DNA of 64,000 nucleotides from Endozoicomonas arenosclerae (GTDB lineage: Bacteria > Pseudomonadota > Gammaproteobacteria > Pseudomonadales > Endozoicomonadaceae): assembly GCF_001562015.1 (NCBI RefSeq), contig NZ_LASA01000116.1, positions 33,275-97,274 on the forward strand, in the 5' to 3' direction. Numbering within the stretch: position 1 is the first letter of the stretch; every line of letters starts with the position of its first letter. The notes beneath the pieces are model-generated. The model saw only the letters and a list, made by a program, of their open reading frames with translations, did not search any database and was not told where the DNA came from. This document shows positions 46,887 to 55,370 of this stretch, one piece after another. Made by a program: the position numbers and the translations under genes.

Positions 46887-48200
46887 TTAGAACTGAAAAA
46901 CCACGCCAGGCAGCTCCTCTCCCTCCAGGTGGATAATATCCACCTGGGCATCACCATCGCCCAGGTTCTTCAAGTCCTGTTGATTGTAGATTCTCTCCAG
47001 CAGATAGCGCCCTGGACTGATGACTTCCTGCTCGCCTTTTTCATAAGCCACGCTCTCAAGCTTATGCCACTGCCCTTTGGCATCCCTGCGGAAGCAGACA
47101 TAATGAGAGTTAATGCCTGAGACCAGCATCACACGATCATGCTTCAGATTATCCAAAGCCTTTGCCAGATCCTCACTCATTAAAAACTGTCCACCTCTGA
47201 TCAACATGGGTTGGCCAAAAATGTCCTGATCATTCAGACGGCGTATAATATCCTTCATTTCAGGCAGAATTTCATCCATGGGTTTTGGATCTCTGGATAC
47301 TGGCAGCAAAACCAGGGGGCCACCAAAAAAAGCATTGGCGGCGTGCTGACTGCAGGACTGAGCCTGCTGGGGTTCCATATAAAAAGGCCCGGAATCCGGA
47401 GTTTTATAGGTTCTCAAATTCAGGAACGGGAATCCGGGTGCAGGCATTGCAGCAGGACCTGAAATAGACCGGGTAATAGACAGGTGCCCTGCCTGGCTTT
47501 CTGTTTGCAGGCAATAACTTTCCATCAAGTCAATGAATAGCTGCATACGCTGATAGAGAGCATCCATCAATTGCTGCCTGACCTGGCCACTGACAGGTAA
47601 CGTCTCCAGATATCCCTGAACACTGACTACAGAAAGGTCCAGGAATTCGTGAAACTTCTTATTCAAGGCCTCCAGGTCCCCATCATACAAGGACACCAAA
47701 CGACGATAGCCGTCAAAAAACTCCTGTTCAATGGCTTCATATTGTCTATTGGTATTCTTCCAGTCAGCTTCGGGCCTATCGCCACAGGCCCTCAACCGAC
47801 CTAACAATCGCTCTGATAGGCGCAGGTACTGGGAAGATTTTTGATTGAGCAGCCCATCAAGATGCTTTGAAAGGGCTTCAGGGTTGGGATCATAACTGTT
47901 TGATACTTTGAACTGATCAACAGACACTGGCATCTGTAACTTCTGTTCCCATTCAGCCGCCGCTACCGTCATCTGGTTTATAGCCTTTGATACTTCCGCC
48001 ATAGGTGCAGCCAGAGAAAGCTGCGTTGCCAGATAGCTGCTTACTGACACTTCTCGAGCTTTCAACCTACCCGTCTGTTTGTCGGGCTCAAGGCTTGCAG
48101 CCCTGTCACCTGCCCGACTTAAAGCCAGGGCATCCTGATAATAGTCAGAGATTTTCTGATAATGTCCCTGCCTGACTGTTGCTGGCTCTGCATCAAGCAT
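46887..48200 (-). CDS. Josephin-like cysteine protease (putative deubiquitinase effector)
   Basis: The C-terminal ~170 of 437 residues align by eye with the Josephin domain of ataxin-3. YMEPQQAQSCSQHAANAFFG (274-293) matches the E-x-Q-x4-C-x-Q-H-x-x-N pattern, giving Q278 and nucleophile C283. INSHYVCFRRDAKGQWHKLES gives H366, and E382 takes the place of the third catalytic residue. The end, VDIIHLEGEELP, resembles the last strand of Josephin. Residues 1-260 are helical and polar, perhaps for targeting. It is the last gene of the hcp2-lipase-phosphatase string. The start has AAAGGAA 6 nt before ATG. Josephin proteases cleave ubiquitin chains in eukaryotes, so a host-directed effector is inferred. 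Another papain-fold peptidase is the alternative. Confidence 0.65.
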   Translation of the reverse strand: MLDAEPATVRQGHYQKISDYYQDALALSRAGDRAASLEPDKQTGRLKAREVSVSSYLATQLSLAAPMAEVSKAINQMTVAAAEWEQKLQMPVSVDQFKVSNSYDPNPEALSKHLDGLLNQKSSQYLRLSERLLGRLRACGDRPEADWKNTNRQYEAIEQEFFDGYRRLVSLYDGDLEALNKKFHEFLDLSVVSVQGYLETLPVSGQVRQQLMDALYQRMQLFIDLMESYCLQTESQAGHLSITRSISGPAAMPAPGFPFLNLRTYKTPDSGPFYMEPQQAQSCSQHAANAFFGGPLVLLPVSRDPKPMDEILPEMKDIIRRLNDQDIFGQPMLIRGGQFLMSEDLAKALDNLKHDRVMLVSGINSHYVCFRRDAKGQWHKLESVAYEKGEQEVISPGRYLLERIYNQQDLKNLGDGDAQVDIIHLEGEELPGVVFQF

Positions 48201-48210
48201 TTGCTATTCC

Positions 48211-48246
48211 TTTAGAAGGCGATGAACGTTTAGAAGGCGATGAACG
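48211..48246. repeat. Two tandem 18-bp units
   Basis: TTTAGAAGGCGATGAACG occurs twice in a row in the 47-bp spacer between the IpgD/SopB-like gene and the Josephin-like gene. The unit proximal to the downstream gene supplies part of its ribosome binding region on the minus strand. Confidence 0.85.
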
Positions 48247-48247
48247 C

Positions 48248-50803
48248 TTATTTCACTTTAAACCGGGCTTTATGAGAGCGCTGGTAGGCAAACTCACCCA
48301 ATCGTTTCTTGTTTAACTGGGTCTTGAAACCAGGTCGGTTAATATTCATTTGTTGCCACTCAATATTGCCTGAGCCGAACTGGAAAGCCTGACTCAGGTT
48401 ACGGTCTTCCCGGCTGATGGGTTTTCGTGGATCAGGCACATAGCCCCTGGCTTCCACTTCGGCAGCAAAACGTTTAATAGAAGCGTCTGCCTCTCCGGTT
48501 CTATCCTTGCCGCTCTTACAATTGATATGACCTACAGCACCTATCTTGAAAGCCAACAATTGCAGACGCTCGATCATTTTGTAAGCGTCTTCGCCTTCGC
48601 TACGATAGTCTCCGGAAGCATGCAGATCCCTGACCTGTTCAACCAGCATACGGACAATATTCTTGGACTCTTCTGAAGCACTCCCGGCCAGATAGTCTCC
48701 GACCCATCCTCCTATGGGATCAAACTGATCAACAGATCCTATGAACTCAACCAGCCCTTCCTTATTGACACCTTTGGCCTCACCCCAAGGCCGAACAATT
48801 GATTTCAAACCACCCAGTGAAAGCGAATTAACACCATAATTGGTGTTGGCCAGCTTCATATCGACCATCAATTTGTGCTCTGTGCCATTGGCATCAAAAA
48901 ATACCAGCGGTTTACCGCCATTAAGCTCTTTCTGTATTTTCTTAAGCGCTGCAACCTGCACTCTCTGCATTGTGAGCTCATCATCATGGATATGCAGGTA
49001 ATGCCTTAGCTTGTCTGCACTGAGCAGAGAGGTCGAAAGCAATTTCAAAGGAATAGGTTTGCTCGATGTTAAATAGCCGGGGTTATCTTCCAGAAATTGT
49101 TTAACGCCTGCTGTTACCAGTTCTCTGGCCCGATTGCGGGCTGCAGCTTGTCTGGGCTTTTTGTCCTTTATGCCATACGCACTCAGGGTGCCTGAACGCA
49201 GTCCCTTGAACAGGACTCTCTTCTTCCCTTTTACTGTTGTCGATAACTCAGACTGCCCCATATTCATGGCATGAAAGAGCTCTTTTGTCTCTGTCGAGGG
49301 TCTGCCCGTACCATGATAGGAATGTTCAAAGACATCCCTATCACCCTCTCCCCATTTCATCTGGGAAGCCGGAGTCAACTGATTTTCATAATGTCGAACC
49401 TGCCCTTCAATCCTGACATCAAGATGGGTGGTCACGGTTTCCCATTTAACCGTGGAAAGCACCAGACTGCGGGCGTGTTTCAATTTTTTCTCAGCCTTGC
49501 CCAGTCCAACCTCATCGAGCTGCTTCAAAATACTCGCTGTGTAAGCTTTTGCATCATTCAGTGGCTGGACATCACTGCGGGAAACCCTGCCTGTTGAGTG
49601 ACTTCTGGCGGGAGGAAAATCATTGTCGTTTCCTTGCTGAATGCTAGTGAGGTGAGCACTCCACTCCTGATGCAGAGCTTCCAGGACCGCCAGCTTTTGA
49701 GTTTTTTTCCTGCTGAGTGACCCTTCGTCGCCTGAGCTTTTGATTTGCACTATTTCGCGCTCAAGCACTTTGATGGAAGACAGCACTTCCAGATATTTGA
49801 ACTTTTCCCACTGCTGAGGCCCCAGTGGATCCTCCTGATCACTGACCTCCAGATGATCAATAAAATCCAGCAATCCATCCAGCTGACCAATCAAGTCCTG
49901 TTTTAACGCCTCCGTTAATTCGCTCGGAATGTTCTCCCCATGACGCTCCAGAGCATCCAGGGTTTTAATCAATTTTTTCGCAACATCTCTGGCTTCCTCA
50001 GCCTGCTGTTCATAACTGAAATGCTCCAGTCGCTCCAAGGGTGAACCGGACAGAAGACCAGCAACACGGTTGGTGTAATATTCTGCATTGCCAATCAGCT
50101 TCATTTCATACTCACTGATGTAGAGATCTTCACCTCCTTCCTCTATCACCGTTCCAGGAGTCTGATCCTTGTCGTAATGTTGTTGTGCCCAGAGCCTGAG
50201 CTGGCCAGGAAAAAGAGACTGGCCTCCCTGAGATTCTTCATTGAGAAACCGAGCCGCCCCGGGTGCATAGGCCGCAAAAACAGACTCATGCTGGCTCACC
50301 GCTTTTACAGCCAGATCCAGCGCCTTTGAATAACTCAGATAATCCGTGTGAAGCGAGAGTTGAAATTGCAGGACTTCCTCAAGATGTTCCTGCTCATGAG
50401 GAGGGAGGGATCGCCACTTGAAAGGTGTCGCACTCTCAAACGCTTTTTCTACTAAACCTGAATCCAGCCAATATTCGATACTGCTGCGATTCAGTTTTCT
50501 GACATCTCTCAGCAGGCTTGAGGCTTCGGTTTCCAGCTTTTTCAGGGTTCGCTGATTAAGGGGTTTGCTTTTGAGATCATAGTGGAGCTGCTTTTCCACA
50601 TAACTGCCGTACTTGGTAGCAAAGGCTACAGCCCCTTCTCTGGCGCTGAGTTCATCGCCTTCATCCAGTTTTCTGGCAGGAAGTGGCAATAATTCTGCTT
50701 CACGCCCCCGCCATTTAGCTCTGACAGGACTGACCGGAGCTTCTTCCCGATCCCTGTTCAGCAAAGGTTGAAGACATTGCAATGTCTGCTGCGTTGGATT
50801 CAA
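48248..50803 (-). CDS. IpgD/SopB-like inositol phosphate phosphatase (putative effector)
   Basis: The C-terminal part of this 851-residue protein carries the two signatures of the IpgD/SopB phosphoinositide phosphatases: NTNYGVNSLSL (compare the NFGVNE-type motif) and GHINCKSGKDRTGEADASIKR with Cys762 and Arg768 of the C-x5-R active site. GSGNIEWQQMNINRPGFK near the end also fits. These enzymes are injected into eukaryotic cells and dephosphorylate phosphoinositides. Residues 1-500 are helical and have no recognisable match. The start is TTG, with AAGGA 9 nt upstream and an in-frame stop just before. No type III chaperone gene is adjacent, so delivery is open. Confidence 0.82.
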   Translation of the reverse strand: MNPTQQTLQCLQPLLNRDREEAPVSPVRAKWRGREAELLPLPARKLDEGDELSAREGAVAFATKYGSYVEKQLHYDLKSKPLNQRTLKKLETEASSLLRDVRKLNRSSIEYWLDSGLVEKAFESATPFKWRSLPPHEQEHLEEVLQFQLSLHTDYLSYSKALDLAVKAVSQHESVFAAYAPGAARFLNEESQGGQSLFPGQLRLWAQQHYDKDQTPGTVIEEGGEDLYISEYEMKLIGNAEYYTNRVAGLLSGSPLERLEHFSYEQQAEEARDVAKKLIKTLDALERHGENIPSELTEALKQDLIGQLDGLLDFIDHLEVSDQEDPLGPQQWEKFKYLEVLSSIKVLEREIVQIKSSGDEGSLSRKKTQKLAVLEALHQEWSAHLTSIQQGNDNDFPPARSHSTGRVSRSDVQPLNDAKAYTASILKQLDEVGLGKAEKKLKHARSLVLSTVKWETVTTHLDVRIEGQVRHYENQLTPASQMKWGEGDRDVFEHSYHGTGRPSTETKELFHAMNMGQSELSTTVKGKKRVLFKGLRSGTLSAYGIKDKKPRQAAARNRARELVTAGVKQFLEDNPGYLTSSKPIPLKLLSTSLLSADKLRHYLHIHDDELTMQRVQVAALKKIQKELNGGKPLVFFDANGTEHKLMVDMKLANTNYGVNSLSLGGLKSIVRPWGEAKGVNKEGLVEFIGSVDQFDPIGGWVGDYLAGSASEESKNIVRMLVEQVRDLHASGDYRSEGEDAYKMIERLQLLAFKIGAVGHINCKSGKDRTGEADASIKRFAAEVEARGYVPDPRKPISREDRNLSQAFQFGSGNIEWQQMNINRPGFKTQLNKKRLGEFAYQRSHKARFKVK

Positions 50804-50877
50804 TTCGCCAGTTCCTTATCTCGAATCTCCCGCAGACTGTTATCGGCCGGTTTAACCGGAAGCTCTATAGACTTAAA

Positions 50878-52053
50878 TCAAATAGCCCGACCATCAGCCA
50901 GAGTCTGGCTCAGTACCTGTTTAGCCATTTGGTTCACTTTATCTGACAGGCGCTCCAGCAGATAACGAATCAGTTGTTTTTCAGGATTTTCCGTTTTTAC
51001 ATGCCTGTGCATACCGAGGAATTCGGCAATCTTGCGCATAAGGTGAACAACCCAGCCAGAGAGTTTTTCTGTCATGTCAACGCCCCGGCTGAGAATCCAG
51101 GCAAGGGTGTCCATAAGGGTTGAGGTGGTTAACTTCAGCATCTGGTATCCACTACCTATTGCCGACAGGCACTTGCCAACCACATAGGCCAGGGCATGCT
51201 GCAGCCACTTTATGGCTGGCAGTGTGTTGGTGACTATCGTTTTATCTGCCAGCCATCGTCTGATATCTGAGTCGGCAGGTTGGGGCTCTCTAAGGGCATA
51301 GATCACCTTCCAGGACTTTTTTCCCACCGAACGAATGTAAAGATCCATAGAATGCCACTCCGCTCCGGGAAAAAATCCGGGGGAAGGCAGGAAATAATCC
51401 TTGCCAGCATGGGGTGTATGTTCAAAAGGCCATATAGGGATACAGGGAACAATATCGGTCTTGTGCCAGGCACGAAAAACATTCTCACTGCCCAGTCGTT
51501 TGGTCGTACCACTGGCAAAATCCTCCAGCCCCACTCTCGGGCTGCCAAAGGTATACAGCTTGGGTCGAATACCTTTTTCAACAGACAACCACTCGGCCGC
51601 AATGGTAGCCAAAGCACCACCCAGACTGTGGCCAATGCAATGAACCTGTGAGCCGTTAGACAGTTGCCCGGTAAACTCCCGAAGCTGGGGCAGCATGGAC
51701 TGGAAGGCTTTCATAAAGCCCTGGTGAACCGACCGGCCGGTGTTGGAAAGCCCCACCGTAACATTGGCGTTACTGAGCCAATCAGCCAGGTATTTGGTGC
51801 CACGGAACACGACAAAGGTGTGGCCTTCCAGCTGTTTCTTCCCTTCAAGGACAAAACCGAAGGCGGTTCTTACCTTGATAAAGCCGGGGCCGCCGGTTTT
51901 CCCTTTGAGGAGGTTGGATTTGTGAAAAGTTAAGCTGCCATTAAAAAGAACATTCATATCGGTGATAGCATCTTCAATGGTAGGCTTTTCAGCTAATGCA
52001 TATACTGCGTTTGCAATTCTGGCTGCAAGCCTTGGTTCTATAGATTGTGACAT
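50878..52053 (-). CDS. Class 3 lipase, putative T6SS phospholipase effector
   Basis: The 391-residue protein has a class 3 lipase alpha/beta-hydrolase domain (residues ~70-270): oxyanion region VVFRGTKYLADWLSN, nucleophile elbow VHCIGHSLGGALA with S143, D200 in WHKTDIVPC and H234 in EWHSMDLY. A helical C-terminal part of ~120 residues with hydrophobic stretches follows. There is no signal peptide, as expected of T6SS cargo. It lies downstream of hcp2 and a small periplasmic protein, the layout of Hcp-linked lipase effectors. AAGGA lies 7 nt before the ATG. Confidence 0.82.
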   Translation of the reverse strand: MSQSIEPRLAARIANAVYALAEKPTIEDAITDMNVLFNGSLTFHKSNLLKGKTGGPGFIKVRTAFGFVLEGKKQLEGHTFVVFRGTKYLADWLSNANVTVGLSNTGRSVHQGFMKAFQSMLPQLREFTGQLSNGSQVHCIGHSLGGALATIAAEWLSVEKGIRPKLYTFGSPRVGLEDFASGTTKRLGSENVFRAWHKTDIVPCIPIWPFEHTPHAGKDYFLPSPGFFPGAEWHSMDLYIRSVGKKSWKVIYALREPQPADSDIRRWLADKTIVTNTLPAIKWLQHALAYVVGKCLSAIGSGYQMLKLTTSTLMDTLAWILSRGVDMTEKLSGWVVHLMRKIAEFLGMHRHVKTENPEKQLIRYLLERLSDKVNQMAKQVLSQTLADGRAI

Positions 52054-52074
52054 TAATTTATCCTTCCCTGCTGA

Positions 52075-52596
52075 TTACTCATCACTAAAAAGCTTCCAGT
52101 CATCAAAATCATCCTCATCTGGCTCAACATTCCAATCACACTTCGTGATAGTAACGACCTGATTCACTACAAATGGTTTTTCTTCATTTTGAAGATCGCA
52201 TCTGACTTCAATAGGTCTTCCTCTTGACTCAGAATTCTCTTCAACACTTCTCTTGACACTTCGCCAGATACTATGAGTCTCACCGTCAAACTCAACGGTG
52301 AGAGTTTGTCCTGCTACAAACTCCATAGGCAGGAATTTGGCAATGGAGCGCTCAAACTTTGCTGGCATCTCAAAATAACCATTTTCATCCGTAGTGGTCT
52401 GGTCTGTGACCTTCTTCTGAGAACCCGATTCTCTCAACACTGTGGCACCTGCTAGTGGCTTGCCGTTTTTAAGGATGACTCCCGAAACTTTCGAGAAAGT
52501 ACACATTTTTCCAACATCAAGAATCGACATGGCAGACCCCTTTATGGCGAGAAGAGAGAGGAAGATCCCCAGAAATACTGAACGTAACCGATACAT
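52075..52596 (-). CDS. Small exported protein, putative immunity partner of the lipase
   Basis: With the ATG at 52596 the 173-residue protein has a Sec signal peptide (MYRLRSVFLGIFLSLLAIKG, cleavage near GSA). The mature part contains SGVILKNGKPLAGATVLRE and DENGYFEMP, the pattern of carboxypeptidase-regulatory/transthyretin-like beta sandwiches (I believe the DUF6795 type), and ends very acidic. Its place between hcp2 and the lipase, and its periplasmic location, suggest it neutralises the lipase in sibling cells. An adaptor role is the alternative. An upstream ATG at 52662 would bury the signal peptide. Confidence 0.65.
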   Translation of the reverse strand: MYRLRSVFLGIFLSLLAIKGSAMSILDVGKMCTFSKVSGVILKNGKPLAGATVLRESGSQKKVTDQTTTDENGYFEMPAKFERSIAKFLPMEFVAGQTLTVEFDGETHSIWRSVKRSVEENSESRGRPIEVRCDLQNEEKPFVVNQVVTITKCDWNVEPDEDDFDDWKLFSDE

Positions 52597-52682
52597 AGCG
52601 CTATCATTCTGGCAGGTTGTATGGGCAAAGAAGGAACGCAGAGAGTGTCTCCCTGCGTTCATGGAGAGCCTGAATGAACCGG

Positions 52683-53171
52683 TTATAAAGGTTCAGCGGT
52701 AGTCAGGTCGTAGCCGACCTTGAGGTTTTTCTTGTTCTTGTGGTTCTTGTCGGCATGGCTCAGGTCAGCAACGATCTTGGCATAACTCAGGGAAATGCTT
52801 TCAGTCGGTGCACCACCTGCACTGGCACCTATTTTATAGTCAGAGATCATACACTCTTCTAATACATAGCTGGCGTATTTAGTCACTGCGTTGGCACCGG
52901 TCTGGACAATATCAATCTGAACGGTCACGCCTTCCGAGCCCGTGACTGACTCTTTGAACAAGCCACCGGAAGCGGCATCCAGTTTTTTAACCAGGTTCAC
53001 TTCATTGAGTGTGGGGCGGCTGGCTTCCCGGTTGGACATAGCTCCCGCTTCCATGGTGATGCTGCGGGCAGCACCAAAGTTAAACGAGTCCAGTTCAATC
53101 CAGTCTTCATAACCTTTTGCAGTGACATTGCCAGCCGGTTGCTTGCTGTTGAAATTCATGTAAATTGCCAT
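52683..53171 (-). CDS. hcp: T6SS tube protein Hcp, copy 2
   Basis: The 162-residue protein is a canonical Hcp: MAIYMNFNSKQPAGNVTAKGYEDWIELDSFNFGAARSIT, LNEVNLVKKLDAASG, and ESISLSYAKIVADL. It differs clearly from Hcp copy 1 and leads the lipase-effector string, so it may be the carrier of that cargo. AGAGGA lies 8 nt before the ATG. The leader has a perfect palindrome at 53215-53235. Confidence 0.93.
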   Translation of the reverse strand: MAIYMNFNSKQPAGNVTAKGYEDWIELDSFNFGAARSITMEAGAMSNREASRPTLNEVNLVKKLDAASGGLFKESVTGSEGVTVQIDIVQTGANAVTKYASYVLEECMISDYKIGASAGGAPTESISLSYAKIVADLSHADKNHKNKKNLKVGYDLTTAEPL

Positions 53172-53523
53172 GAATGAAATCCTCTTTCCCTATGGACATG
53201 GGTCTTGTTATTCCTGAATGCATTGCCTGCATTCATGACAAACTTCGAACTCGGAGGAGAGTTGCCCTACTGATTTCGTCGTATGCTGACAGGATTAAAT
53301 CAAAAAAAGATTGAGCAGAGAAGATCAGCCCAGGCTTTTTAATTCCACTCCGGTACGAATTTTCAGGAATCATGGCAGTCATCTATCATCTATGATTTAC
53401 TTTCTTCAGCATTCCCAACCGGTTGCTGTTGATTCACCGGTTCATTAAGATAGCCCCCATTTTCCACAAAGCAGGCTCAATCTCTGTTAGAGACCGGTCT
53501 GTGAATGAATTAAGAATTCCAGC
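53172..53523. other. Divergent spacer hcp2 / prfC
   Basis: No gene is seen in these 352 bp. The spacer holds the hcp2 leader palindrome (53215-53235) and promoters for both directions. A weak sigma70-like pair for prfC is TTGCTG (53423-53428), 17 bp, TAAGAT (53446-53451). Confidence 0.5.
53215..53235. promoter_or_regulatory. Perfect palindrome in the hcp2 leader
   Basis: TGAATGCA - TTGCC - TGCATTCA is an 8-bp perfect inverted repeat about 45 bp before the hcp2 start. It could be an operator or an mRNA hairpin. No T run follows, so it is not a terminator. Confidence 0.45.
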
Positions 53524-55110
53524 ATGTCGAACCCTGAATTAGCGCCAGAAGTCAGCAAAAGACGTACTTTTGCGATCATCAGTCACCCCGATGCCGGTAA
53601 AACCACCATCACGGAAAAGCTCCTGCTGCTGGGTGGTGCTATCCAGATGGCAGGTACCGTCAAAGGCCGTAAAACCGGTCGTATGGCAACTTCTGACTGG
53701 ATGAAAATGGAGCAGGAGCGTGGTATCTCGATCACCACCTCGGTCATGCAGTTCCCTTATAAAGGTTGCACAGTCAACCTGCTGGATACCCCCGGACACG
53801 AAGATTTCTCGGAAGACACCTACCGTACGCTTACCGCTGTCGACAGCTGCCTGATGGTGATTGACGGCGCCAAGGGTGTCGAGGACCGTACCATCAAGCT
53901 GATGGAAGTCTGCCGCCTGAGGGACACCCCTATTTTCACCTTCGTCAACAAAATGGACCGTGAAGTGCGGGACCAGATTGAAGTTCTGGACGAAGTGGAA
54001 AGCATCCTGAAGATTCAGTGTGCCCCTATCACCTGGCCCATCAGCATGGGCAAGAATTTCAAAGGGGTTTATAACCTCTACACAGACACCATCCATGTGT
54101 TCACCCCGGGTCAGGGCCACATAGTGCCTGATGATATCCGTATCCAGGGTCTTGAGTCTGACGAAGCCAAAGAACTGCTGGGTGACATCCATGAAGACTT
54201 CGTCGATGAAGTAGAACTGGTTCGTGGTGGCAGCCATGAGTTTGATCTGGAAGCCTACCGTGCCGGCAAGATGACTCCGGTTTTCTTCGGAACAGCCCTG
54301 GCTAACTTTGGTGTCCGTGAAATGCTGGACGACTTTGCTGAGTGGGCTCCCTCACCTCTGGCGCGTGAAACAGACCAGAGAACAGTTGAGCCAGATGAAG
54401 CCAAATTCTCCGGCTTTGTGTTCAAAATCCAGGCTAATATGGATCCCAAACACCGTGACCGTATTGCCTTCCTGCGTATCTGTTCCGGCAAGTACACCCG
54501 CAACATGAAAATGAAGCACGTACGTACTGGCAAAGATGTCAAAATTGCCGATGCCGTGACTTTCCTGGCTGGCGATCGCTCCCATGTTGAAGAAGCCATG
54601 TCTGGCGATATCATTGGTCTGCACAACCACGGCACCATCCAGATTGGCGATACATTCAGCCAGGGTGAAGAGATCCGTTTCACCGGTATTCCACACTTTG
54701 CTCCTGAACTCTTCAAGCGCGTACGCCTCAGAGATCCTCTGAAGCTCAAGCAGCTCCAGAAAGGCCTCCAGCAACTGTCTGAGGAAGGCGCTACCCAGCT
54801 GTTCATGCCACTGAACAACAATGACCTGATCCTTGGGGCGGTAGGTGTGCTCCAGTTTGACGTGGTTATGCGTCGTCTTAAAGATGAGTACAAGGTGGAA
54901 GCCATGTACGAGCCGGTAAACGTCAATACAGCCCGCTGGGTGGACTGTGAAGACGAGCGTAAGCTGGAAGACTTCAGACGTAAGTGCGCAGACAACCTGG
55001 CCATTGATGGTGGTGGTTACCTGACTTATCTGGCACCAACTCGCGTCAACCTCTCACTGTCTGAGGAACGCTACCCAGAAGTCACCTTCCGTACTACCCG
55101 CGAACACTGA
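53524..55110 (+). CDS. prfC: Peptide chain release factor 3
   Basis: RF3 is the GTPase that recycles RF1 and RF2 after termination. The 528-residue protein has G1 SHPDAGKTT, switch [19 protein letters not shown]4 NKMD and the RF3 hallmarks [25 protein letters not shown] and the C-terminal [22 protein letters not shown]. The gene lies on the other side of the effector module and reads away from it. Confidence 0.98.
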   Translation: MSNPELAPEVSKRRTFAIISHPDAGKTTITEKLLLLGGAIQMAGTVKGRKTGRMATSDWMKMEQERGISITTSVMQFPYKGCTVNLLDTPGHEDFSEDTYRTLTAVDSCLMVIDGAKGVEDRTIKLMEVCRLRDTPIFTFVNKMDREVRDQIEVLDEVESILKIQCAPITWPISMGKNFKGVYNLYTDTIHVFTPGQGHIVPDDIRIQGLESDEAKELLGDIHEDFVDEVELVRGGSHEFDLEAYRAGKMTPVFFGTALANFGVREMLDDFAEWAPSPLARETDQRTVEPDEAKFSGFVFKIQANMDPKHRDRIAFLRICSGKYTRNMKMKHVRTGKDVKIADAVTFLAGDRSHVEEAMSGDIIGLHNHGTIQIGDTFSQGEEIRFTGIPHFAPELFKRVRLRDPLKLKQLQKGLQQLSEEGATQLFMPLNNNDLILGAVGVLQFDVVMRRLKDEYKVEAMYEPVNVNTARWVDCEDERKLEDFRRKCADNLAIDGGGYLTYLAPTRVNLSLSEERYPEVTFRTTREH

Positions 55111-55124
55111 TCCTGCTCTCTGCT

Positions 55125-55156
55125 CTGACTGCTCTGACTCAAATCAGAGTGGTCAG
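55125..55156 (+). terminator. Hairpin after prfC
   Basis: CTGACTGCTCTGA and TCAGAGTGGTCAG pair in 11 of 13 positions around a 6-nt loop, 15 nt after the prfC stop. No T run follows, so it may be a weak terminator or an mRNA-stabilising structure. Confidence 0.4.
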
Positions 55157-55370
55157 ATCGACCTTCACTCAGGCAATAATGGGCATATTGGCCTACTATT
55201 CTACTTTCTTCTGCCCAATAAATAGCCTGAGCCACAATAACCGGCTCACCGCAATACTGATACCAGGTATGGATTAGACCACTTCACTTTCCACGTCGGG
55301 ATGAAATACTTCTCTCTGGAAACAGCAAGGGACGCACTCGCTCTGTATTGCCATTAAATCCGGAGCCTTC

